This document shows, one piece after another, positions 1 to 5,826 of a DNA stretch of 5,826 nt (position 1 is its first letter; every line of letters begins with the position of its first letter). The DNA lies in NCBI GenBank assembly GCA_002011685.1, contig MTOL01000158.1, forward strand, positions 1-5,826, read 5' to 3'. Both the position numbers and the translations under genes were made by a program. This DNA comes from Deferribacteres bacterium JdFR-76 (lineage in GTDB: Bacteria > Zhuqueibacterota > JdFR-76). A model generated the notes under the pieces. It searched no databases, was not told where the DNA came from, and saw nothing but the letters and a program-made list of their open reading frames with translations.

Positions 1-3
1 GCC

Positions 4-31
4 AAATAAAAAGGGCGCCTATGAGGCGTCC
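4..31 (-). terminator. Rho-independent terminator at the end of the operon
   Basis: On the minus strand, GGACGCCT-CAT-AGGCGCCC forms a hairpin: a five-pair stem CGCCT/AGGCG around a three-base loop, one A-C mismatch, then two further G-C pairs. It is followed directly by TTTTTATTT (12 down to 4). GC stem plus U-tract fits an intrinsic terminator reading leftward, about 200 bases after the PorV-like stop codon. Confidence 0.72.
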
Positions 32-232
32 AGTGTTCTTTCCGCAGTACAACGAACCTCCCTGATTTTTTTGACTTCACCCGGCACAAGAAGGCGCTGG
101 GAACCCAAACACGCAGGCTGGCTTAGCAACTTCTTCATGTCAGAAGAAGGGCCGGCTGCAGCCCCGTTCTTGCCGTCCCCAAACCGCCTGGCACCCGCAA
201 AACCGGCCGTTTCTTCTGAACCACCTTACCTG
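32..232 (-). other. Non-coding 3' region between the last gene and the terminator
   Basis: About 200 bases separate the TGA stop at 235-233 from the terminator. No convincing gene is seen on either strand. A 39-codon minus-strand frame (138-19) has no ribosome site and ends in the terminator loop. The region holds the hairpins at 130-171 and a T7 run at 66-72 on the plus strand with no stem before it. It is most simply a 3' untranslated region; a small RNA cut from the 3' end is possible but not shown. Confidence 0.55.
130..171 (-). other. Two overlapping, mutually exclusive hairpins in the 3' region
   Basis: Hairpin A is a perfect seven-pair stem, CTTCTTC (130-136) with GAAGAAG (143-149), around a six-base loop. 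Hairpin B pairs AAGAA (144-148) with TTCTT (167-171), then GG (150-151) with CC (164-165) and GGC (154-156) with GCC (161-163), around the loop TGCA (157-160). It has one G-G mismatch and a two-base bulge. Both use bases 144-148, so only one can form at a time. The pairing is seen directly in the sequence; any function is unproven. Confidence 0.45.
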
Positions 233-1258
233 TCAAAACGCAATTCCCAGACTGATCCGCTGGGTGTTTAGCAGCCGGCCAAAATCGGCATATGCATAAT
301 CCAGCCGCACACGCACATTTCCCAAGAACCTCTGGGTAAAGCCTGCCCCAAACGTAAAACCTTCCTCGGAGTCTTTCAAAAATAAATTCCGGTAGCCGAA
401 CCGCAAAAAGAACATTTCGCGAAACGCGTATTCGGCTCCCAGATTCAGGCTTTCTGTATTATCGCTGGGATGCATGGCGTCGATGGCCGCCGTGATGCGA
501 TGGGTGCTGTTTTGTACCAGCTCACCGGCCACCCCAATTTGAAACATGAGCGGCATAGGCCAGGCGTCGGTTTCCAGACTGGCAAAAATGCGGTCGTTAT
601 TCCCCAGCTTGTTCGGGTCCACATCGTGGTAGACCAGCAGATCCTTGCCGCGCAGCCGCATATCGGTGCCGAAGTTGTACAGCATTGCACCGATGCGCAT
701 TCCGTGGAAACCGGTTACAAAATAAGTTCCCACATCCAGGGCAAATCCGTGGGCCGTCTCTTTCCAGATATTCTGCTGCACGTATTTTCCGGTAAAGCCG
801 ATGGCGAAGCGGTCCGTCAGGTTACGGGCGTAGCTGATGGCAATGGCCAGATCCCCGGCACTGAAAAATTCCCCCGTTCCCTGCGGCCGCTCCACCGTCC
901 GAACCATCATATCGTCCATGCTGAGCGCCGTAATGCTTCCGCCCAGCGTCCCGAACGAACCCAGTGGCAACACAAATCCGGCAAAATCAAACTTCATATC
1001 TGCCAGCCATTTCGTGTGAACCAGCAGCACTTCGGGCTGATTCAGACGGGCAATGCCGGCTACATTCCAGTACAGGGCGCTGGCATCGCTGGCGGTCCCC
1101 ACAAAGGCGCCACCCATTCCGATGGCCCGGGCGCCAACCCCAATCTCCAGAAAACTGGCAGCCGTAATGCCCACTTTGGTCACATTCCGAAAAAGCTGGG
1201 CCTGGCCAGATGGTACCATAAACAGCAAAATTAGAAGCGCAGCCCAATATTTCCTCAT
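233..1258 (-). CDS. PorV/PorQ family outer-membrane beta-barrel protein
   Basis: This 341-residue protein is full length, close to the usual size of the PorV/PorQ (UPF0164-like) family. The ATG at 1258 is supported by AGAGGAG eight bases upstream and by a signal peptide with likely cleavage after A20 (SGQA|Q). The family hallmark follows: FLEIGVGARAIGMGGAFVG (36-54), then DASALYWNVAGIARL (58-72). The usual NPAG turn reads NVAG here. The rest alternates short amphipathic strands (FAIGFTGKYV 151-160, GFALDVGTYF 171-180, LFLRFGY-like 283-289) and ends SLGIAF with a C-terminal Phe, as expected for an outer-membrane barrel. In T9SS, PorV binds the C-terminal signal of cargo as it leaves the translocon; other members of this broad family have unknown roles. 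Its place 33 bases after a gene with such a C-terminal domain suggests a dedicated partner (inference). A FadL-like transporter is a less likely alternative. Confidence 0.88.
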   Translation of the reverse strand: MRKYWAALLILLFMVPSGQAQLFRNVTKVGITAASFLEIGVGARAIGMGGAFVGTASDASALYWNVAGIARLNQPEVLLVHTKWLADMKFDFAGFVLPLGSFGTLGGSITALSMDDMMVRTVERPQGTGEFFSAGDLAIAISYARNLTDRFAIGFTGKYVQQNIWKETAHGFALDVGTYFVTGFHGMRIGAMLYNFGTDMRLRGKDLLVYHDVDPNKLGNNDRIFASLETDAWPMPLMFQIGVAGELVQNSTHRITAAIDAMHPSDNTESLNLGAEYAFREMFFLRFGYRNLFLKDSEEGFTFGAGFTQRFLGNVRVRLDYAYADFGRLLNTQRISLGIAF

Positions 1259-1266
1259 GGGTTAAA

Positions 1267-1273
1267 CTCCTCT
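1267..1273 (-). promoter_or_regulatory. Shine-Dalgarno site of the PorV-like gene
   Basis: The minus strand reads AGAGGAG, then eight bases, then ATG at 1258-1256. It lies in the 33-base gap after the upstream TGA stop, fixes the start codon, and shows that the gene has its own ribosome entry within the operon. Confidence 0.85.
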
Positions 1274-1291
1274 ATTCGCCCACCATCCGTG

Positions 1292-4200
1292 TCATTTGAT
1301 TACCGCAAATTTGCCAATGGTTTCGCCGATACCGGGTGCTTCAATGTGGTAAATATAAATCCCGTATGCGATGTCCATGCCGTCTTTGGAAATCAGATCC
1401 CAAGGCTCAGCTCCGTTGGTCTCCGGAGCGTCGTGTACGATGGTATCCACCAGGTACCCGCGGGTGGTGTAAATACGAATGGTGCACTTGGGCGGCAAAT
1501 TCATGAACCAGATGCGCCGTTCGCCGCGACCGAATCGGAACGGGCTTTTCTCTTCCCAGGAAGCCGTCACCACATACGGATTTGGCACCACGTACACATC
1601 AGAAAGGCGGGACCTGGCCTGCTCCTGATCGAATTGCGCACCGCGTACGGTAAAGCGGAATTTCTCCCCTGTCCGCAAGGGCTTGAAAGTGGCAACGCGG
1701 AAGACGTCGCCCGGTTGTGGAGGTCTTGGTTCACCAGCCAGCGTGTCCGTCTCAAAATAGATGCGCCAGGTGGTGGAAATCTTCAGCAAATTTCTAGGAT
1801 TATCCACAAATAGCAGGATGGCTTCGGTTGTATCCGGCGTAAGGGTCTGATCTTTGACCACATCGCGGAACAGGAACTGGGCTGGTTTGTCCTCGGTCAC
1901 GTTCCACACCTTAAATTTCACGGGGGTTGCCGGAAAGCCGATCCGGCTGTCCGACGTGTCCACGATTTCATCTGAAAAAGTAATCTCGTAATCTGCCGGA
2001 TAAGGGATGTTAATATTAAACAGCGGGTTTACATCGCTGGAAAAACGCGGATCGAAATCCACGTATACTTTGTAGTTGCTGTTTCCCACCAGCCAGCCGG
2101 TTTCCCGCTGATTCAGCTTCACGCGCGGCTCGTTGAAAATCTGTACGACCAGCCCGTCGAACAGCGGTGTTTCCGTCCGTTCGTACAGCGGCGTTTTGGG
2201 GACCACCTCCTGAGCCGGTTCGTAGGTGGTATTAAAAACCCGGTACCAGACGGTACCCCGGTAATGAAAATCACTGGTATCTTCGAACACGATCTCGTAG
2301 GTATTCTGATTCTTCACCGAATCGGGCACCAGAAACTCGACCTTGATGCTGCCGGTACCGGGTCCGGGGCCGCCGTTTGGCCCGATATGTTCCACATCAC
2401 CGGCCAGTTCCGGCGCCCTATAGCCCACCGCTGGGGGATTGGGCGTTACCACTGCCGTGTTGATGTCGGTTTCGATATTCCCAGCAATGTCCTTCTTGAT
2501 AATGCTGGAACATTCGGCCGGCGCGATCCCCTCAATGGTTCCGGCGACCGTGGTATCCACAAACCCGCGGTCGTACGAAACCACAGCATAATAGTATGTC
2601 TGGCCATTCTGTACATCCGTGTCGATGTAGGTATGGCGGATCCCCGTATCATTGCCCAGATCAAACTTAATTCCGGATACATCAATGGGATGCAACCCTT
2701 TTATGCCGTTGACCAGATCGAACTGTGCGATAGGCTTGCGGAAGGTTTTTCTGCCGTAGGCATCGGTAATTATCCGGCTTTCTAGAAATTCCGGTTCCGT
2801 ACTCCGGTAAATCCGGTATCCTTCGAAGTCAAACTCCTGAAGAAAGGGGTCCCAGGAACGTTCGGCCCGGTCGTCCCAGATCAGAATCACTTTTCCGTCG
2901 CCGGGGATGGCCGTAAGGACCGGCTTTTCGGGCGGCTGAGCGAAGCGGTAATCAGCATTGTAAATTTGCTGAACCGTCTTTTTGGTCCGCGCCAGCTCAT
3001 CTGCATCCTGGGCAAAGAGCAGAGCCATGGAGTAATTCTCGGTCTGTCCGGCCAGCAGCGGGAAGGGACCGGATGAGAAAAACATACCCAGATTGGCTGT
3101 CACCCGCAGACCCTCCCGAGGCGGGAGTGATTTGCGGAACACATGCCAGTTTTGCTCATCGTTCCACAGCTCGTACGTGTGCACCGGAAAGATCTCAAAT
3201 CCGGTCAAACCGATCTGGTCCGATTCGTCCTTATCAAGATAGTCAAAGTTTGGTTCCCCTTCGGTGGGCATACCATCTGCTTCGCCTTCATCCGGTCCGG
3301 GATAACCGGGATCGTAGGGGCCCAGTCCATCTTTGCCCACATCATCGTGAAGAGGTTCGCCCGGATCCCACTGGCCATTTCCGTTCAGGTCCTCGTAGCT
3401 TCTCCAGTCGCCATCCTCATCGCCGGACCAGTGAGGTCCGGGCTCCCGATCATAATATTTCCGGTAGGCATCCACGTCCGCGATGCCGTACGGATACTGA
3501 TCAAGAAAAACGCCGGGTCCGCTATCGCGACGCTCGTCCACAATCCCGTCCTCGTCGTTATCCCTGGCGTCGTTGGCAATGCCCGGGCTTTCCAAAAAGG
3601 CAAACCCGGCTACACCTACGGGACCCCAGCGGCCCGGCGTTCCAAACCCGTCGAAATCCCAGGCCCAGGCGATATCCAGCAGACTGTTGTAATCGCCCAC
3701 ATCGTCCGAAGAATCGTCTGTACCACCAATCCCCCAGTCAATGTAAAAGGCATAATAGGTGCTGTCGTAGTCGGTCTTTCCTTCGTTGGTGATGAAATAG
3801 ATGGCAAAAATGGTATTGTCGGCCAGCACATGGGACCACTGAAAAAGGCGGGCAGCCACTTCCAGTCCCAGGCCGCGGCGGGTGGTGTCATCTGGATCCG
3901 GGTAAAAATCCCATTCCTCATCGGGATCGTCATCGAACACAAAATAGGTTTCCAGATCGGCGTTGCGTTTGCCTTTTCCAAAAAAACCGTTCCAGTATAC
4001 CAGATCGTCGACCAGGCCGTTTTTGTCGTTGTCGATGCCGTCCAGCTTCTCGTTTGGGTTTACCCATTCAGGCCGATCGGGCCAAACTTCCGGCCAGGTA
4101 CTGGGATCATTGCTCATTGCCGGTTTGTCCTGGTGCGGGTTAAAATAGCCGGGCAGCGGCGCCCAGCCCCAGAGTTCGCCATTGGGGCCCGTATCCACAA

Positions 4201-4516
4201 ATTCGCGGTACTGGGTTTCCATGGGATAGATCACATTGCCTTTATTGTCAATGGTGCGCGCCTGCACGATAAGCGCCACTCCATCCACATACTGGTGGCC
4301 GGAGCCTTTCGGCCATTCACCTGAAGGCTTGTCGGGCCAGTGAGCAATTTCGCCCCAGTTGATAAAAATGGTACGCACCAGATTCCCGTCCATGATCCCT
4401 TGGCGGCGGTTCGACACATGGCCGACGTTGGGATCCGGTTTGCGCTGGGCGAATGATATCCCGGACTCAGTCAGAAGGAGCGCAATCACCAGTCCAAAAA
4501 TCCATCCTCTTTTCAT
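1292..4516 (-). CDS. Large secreted protein: Asp-rich Ca-loop region, fibronectin III-like domain, T9SS-like C-terminal domain
   Basis: This is a 1074-residue exported protein of unknown precise function. The ATG at 4516 is chosen because AGAGGG lies 4 bases upstream and a signal peptide follows directly: MKRG, a hydrophobic core, then SFA|Q with likely cleavage after residue 23. No Cys follows the cleavage site, so it is not a lipoprotein; the mature protein has only C669 and C1011. An in-frame ATG at 4642 would overlap the receptor gene by 107 bases. Residues 24-155 are rich in Trp. Acidic EF-hand/dockerin-like loops lie at 162-171, 319-328 and 376-387. Residues about 528-650 look like a fibronectin III domain (KPVLTAIPGDGKVILIW, GYRIYRS, TYYYAVVSYDRG), with an insertion near 580-625. 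A Gly/Pro linker (711-723) leads to beta-rich sequence. Residues 973-1074 resemble a T9SS type A sorting domain: VVPNP, IRIYTTRG, YGIYIYHIE, GKFAVIK. The protein is probably on the cell surface or secreted. Gene and export are well supported; ligand or enzyme role is unknown. Confidence 0.9.
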   Translation of the reverse strand: MKRGWIFGLVIALLLTESGISFAQRKPDPNVGHVSNRRQGIMDGNLVRTIFINWGEIAHWPDKPSGEWPKGSGHQYVDGVALIVQARTIDNKGNVIYPMETQYREFVDTGPNGELWGWAPLPGYFNPHQDKPAMSNDPSTWPEVWPDRPEWVNPNEKLDGIDNDKNGLVDDLVYWNGFFGKGKRNADLETYFVFDDDPDEEWDFYPDPDDTTRRGLGLEVAARLFQWSHVLADNTIFAIYFITNEGKTDYDSTYYAFYIDWGIGGTDDSSDDVGDYNSLLDIAWAWDFDGFGTPGRWGPVGVAGFAFLESPGIANDARDNDEDGIVDERRDSGPGVFLDQYPYGIADVDAYRKYYDREPGPHWSGDEDGDWRSYEDLNGNGQWDPGEPLHDDVGKDGLGPYDPGYPGPDEGEADGMPTEGEPNFDYLDKDESDQIGLTGFEIFPVHTYELWNDEQNWHVFRKSLPPREGLRVTANLGMFFSSGPFPLLAGQTENYSMALLFAQDADELARTKKTVQQIYNADYRFAQPPEKPVLTAIPGDGKVILIWDDRAERSWDPFLQEFDFEGYRIYRSTEPEFLESRIITDAYGRKTFRKPIAQFDLVNGIKGLHPIDVSGIKFDLGNDTGIRHTYIDTDVQNGQTYYYAVVSYDRGFVDTTVAGTIEGIAPAECSSIIKKDIAGNIETDINTAVVTPNPPAVGYRAPELAGDVEHIGPNGGPGPGTGSIKVEFLVPDSVKNQNTYEIVFEDTSDFHYRGTVWYRVFNTTYEPAQEVVPKTPLYERTETPLFDGLVVQIFNEPRVKLNQRETGWLVGNSNYKVYVDFDPRFSSDVNPLFNINIPYPADYEITFSDEIVDTSDSRIGFPATPVKFKVWNVTEDKPAQFLFRDVVKDQTLTPDTTEAILLFVDNPRNLLKISTTWRIYFETDTLAGEPRPPQPGDVFRVATFKPLRTGEKFRFTVRGAQFDQEQARSRLSDVYVVPNPYVVTASWEEKSPFRFGRGERRIWFMNLPPKCTIRIYTTRGYLVDTIVHDAPETNGAEPWDLISKDGMDIAYGIYIYHIEAPGIGETIGKFAVIK

Positions 4517-4520
4517 GGTT

Positions 4521-4526
4521 CCCTCT
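4521..4526 (-). promoter_or_regulatory. Shine-Dalgarno site of the large secreted protein gene
   Basis: The minus strand reads AGAGGG, then AACC, then ATG at 4516-4514. Together with the signal peptide that follows, this selects the internal ATG over the in-frame ATG at 4642, which lies inside the receptor gene. Confidence 0.8.
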
Positions 4527-4535
4527 ATCCGTTCA

Positions 4536-5826
4536 TTAAAATTCAAAAGACATACCCACCTGAATTTCTCGCGGGGCGCTATAGAAATCGGGCCGGGTAT
4601 AATACTGTTCCAGCGTATTGATTCCCTGCGGCCGCAGCCCACCCGTGTAAATGGGCGCCAGGGAATAGCCGGCCCGCCCCGTATCCGTAAAAACCTGCAG
4701 TTCGTTCAGGCGGTCAAACAGATTGAACACACGAAGATAAAAAGATAGCGTCTTGCGTCCCACCTTAACGTCTTTGTAAGCATAAAGGTCAACGTTATAG
4801 ACATTCGGTCGGCGGGCGCTATTTTCCACCGCCGTTTGGATATTTTGAAACGTGGGCGTATAGGGAAATCCGGTACCAAACCGGCCAATTACGCTGATTC
4901 CGTACTGACCGGGACGGCCGTAGGTTACCGAGCAGTTGATCTGATGCCGGCGATCCCAGTCCAGTGGTACCATTTGTTTGGTACTTTCCTTCCCGGCCAG
5001 GCGGTCCAGAAATACAGTGTTTGGATCCGAAGCATTCCCTTTGGCAATCTGAAAGGTATAATCGATACTGGCGCTGAACCCGTGGGAGTAGCGTTTTTTC
5101 ACGGCGAAAGTTACGCCTTTCACATTGCCGTAATCACGGTTGATATAGCGGCCATAAAAGATCCCCTGCAGATTTTGTCGCACTTCCGTACCCAGCAAAT
5201 TTCGGATATCTTTGTAGTAAACCGTCACATTCAGGGCATAATCTTCACCCAACTGCTGCTGCAAGCCAATTTCGTAGATCACGGTCTTTTGCGGTTTCAG
5301 GGATGCATTTCCCAGCGTGTTAATAACACTGTATGGCGGTGGAGAAGGAGTACTCTGCAGAGGATATATATCGAACTCCGGATTGGTGTACAGGTACTGA
5401 AAATTCGGAATCTGGAAGAAATGGCCGTAGGAAATGTGAATTACCCCTTTGTCGGTAATGGGATAGGCGATGCCGAGTCGCGGGCTGAGCTGTGACGAAG
5501 AGGCTGCTTTCTTTTTCGGACCGGTATCCGGACGCAAAAAATCGGTGGGAATTTCGCCATCCGGGTCGAAATAGTCGTAGCGCAGTCCCACATTGACAAT
5601 CATGTATTCCAGCTCAATTTTATCCTGTATGTAAGCCGAAGCTTCCACGGGATAATGAGTATATTCATTATTGTTGTATGAAGTGATGGGCGGAATCCGG
5701 TCCGGCAGTTCCGGAACAACTTCAAATTCGCGCAGCCAGAGGCGGTGGCGTTTTGCTTCAACCCCTGCCTTAATCTGATGGACATTTGTAATCTGGTTCG
5801 TAATTTCAAATTTGGCGATACCGGTA
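4536..5826 (-). CDS. TonB-dependent receptor, C-terminal beta-barrel part (5' end outside window)
   Basis: This is the C-terminal part of an outer-membrane TonB-dependent receptor, a 22-strand barrel family that imports or senses ligands using TonB energy. The frame is open to the right edge, giving 429 visible residues (first full codon 5825-5823). An apparent start at 5648 is only an internal GTG. Barrel hallmarks, numbered on the visible part, are AYIQDKIEL (64-72) and NVGLRYDYFDP (78-88), then SPRLGIAYPI (114-123) and YGHFFQIPNFQYLY (133-146). Next come LKPQKTVIYEIGL (176-188) and NVKGVTFAVKKR (234-245), followed by alternating aromatic strands. It ends MSFEF, with the terminal Phe typical of Bam-assembled barrels. 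The plug, TonB box and any N-terminal carboxypeptidase-like domain lie outside, so the ligand cannot be read. The TAA stop is 19 bases before the next gene. The family is secure; SusC-type versus another subclass is undecided. Confidence 0.93.
   Translation of the reverse strand, partial: TGIAKFEITNQITNVHQIKAGVEAKRHRLWLREFEVVPELPDRIPPITSYNNNEYTHYPVEASAYIQDKIELEYMIVNVGLRYDYFDPDGEIPTDFLRPDTGPKKKAASSSQLSPRLGIAYPITDKGVIHISYGHFFQIPNFQYLYTNPEFDIYPLQSTPSPPPYSVINTLGNASLKPQKTVIYEIGLQQQLGEDYALNVTVYYKDIRNLLGTEVRQNLQGIFYGRYINRDYGNVKGVTFAVKKRYSHGFSASIDYTFQIAKGNASDPNTVFLDRLAGKESTKQMVPLDWDRRHQINCSVTYGRPGQYGISVIGRFGTGFPYTPTFQNIQTAVENSARRPNVYNVDLYAYKDVKVGRKTLSFYLRVFNLFDRLNELQVFTDTGRAGYSLAPIYTGGLRPQGINTLEQYYTRPDFYSAPREIQVGMSFEF

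Noticed and set aside
19..138. A 39-codon minus-strand frame starting MKKLLSQPACLG
   Set aside because: The bases before its ATG are pyrimidine-rich with no ribosome site, it lies in the hairpin region, and its stop falls in the terminator loop. No recognisable product.
32..232. A riboswitch or tRNA in the left non-coding region
   Set aside because: No known conserved core such as a cyclic-di-GMP or cobalamin box, and no cloverleaf, could be recognised; only the simple hairpins described are seen.
71..271. A 66-codon plus-strand frame at the left edge
   Set aside because: It begins with TTG without a ribosome site, runs into the antisense of the PorV-like gene, and has a Pro/Arg/Ser-rich composition like random GC-rich DNA.
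470..1234. A 254-codon open frame on the plus strand
   Set aside because: It is antisense to the PorV-like gene, which has strong family motifs. The antisense product is rich in His, Gln and Gly, shows no domain and has no ribosome site.
3143..4324. A 393-codon open frame on the plus strand
   Set aside because: It lies wholly antisense to the large secreted protein, whose product has a signal peptide, clear domains and a ribosome site. The plus-strand translation is a monotonous Val/Ile/Gly-rich string with no recognisable domain, as expected opposite Asp-rich coding sequence.
4448..4516. Large secreted protein as a SusD-like lipoprotein
   Set aside because: The signal peptide ends SFAQ with no Cys near the cleavage site, and no SusD-type helical repeat region is visible in the 1074 residues.
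4517..4642. A 42-residue N-terminal extension of the large protein from an upstream ATG
   Set aside because: It would overlap the receptor coding region by 107 bases and bury the signal peptide. The ATG at 4516 has AGAGGG just upstream and begins a proper signal peptide.

Overview
The window holds three tightly packed genes, all read on the minus strand from right to left, so they run from high to low coordinates. They are the 3' part of a TonB-dependent outer-membrane receptor (4536-5826, start beyond the window), a 1074-residue secreted multidomain protein (1292-4516), and a PorV/PorQ-type outer-membrane beta-barrel protein (233-1258). The gaps between genes are 19 and 33 bases, each holding the next gene's Shine-Dalgarno site. 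An intrinsic-terminator-like hairpin with a U-tract lies near the left edge (4-31). This looks like the tail of one operon whose promoter is outside the window.

Organism: the gene types point to a diderm of the Fibrobacteres-Chlorobi-Bacteroidetes (FCB) group. A PorV/PorQ-family protein and a protein ending in a type IX secretion (T9SS)-like C-terminal domain occur together here, next to a TonB receptor. The purine-rich Shine-Dalgarno sites (AGAGGG, AGAGGAG) and moderately GC-rich DNA fit a Calditrichota/KSB1/Marinimicrobia-like lineage better than classical Bacteroidetes, which usually lack such sites. The phylum is an inference with low to moderate confidence.

Proposed joint role (inference): the receptor takes up or senses a ligand at the outer membrane. 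The large protein leaves the cytoplasm by Sec and carries a T9SS-like C-terminal domain. The PorV-like barrel is of the family whose best-known member receives T9SS cargo at the outer membrane. The layout recalls SusC/SusD pairs, but no SusD-like lipoprotein is present; its place is taken by a non-lipoprotein rich in Asp loops with a fibronectin type III-like domain.

Region by region: 1-232 is non-coding 3' sequence of the operon, with two mutually exclusive hairpins (130-149 and 144-171) and the terminator. 233-1258 is the PorV-like gene. 1292-4516 is the large secreted protein. 4536-5826 is the receptor fragment. No RNA gene, insertion sequence, CRISPR array or large repeat was seen.
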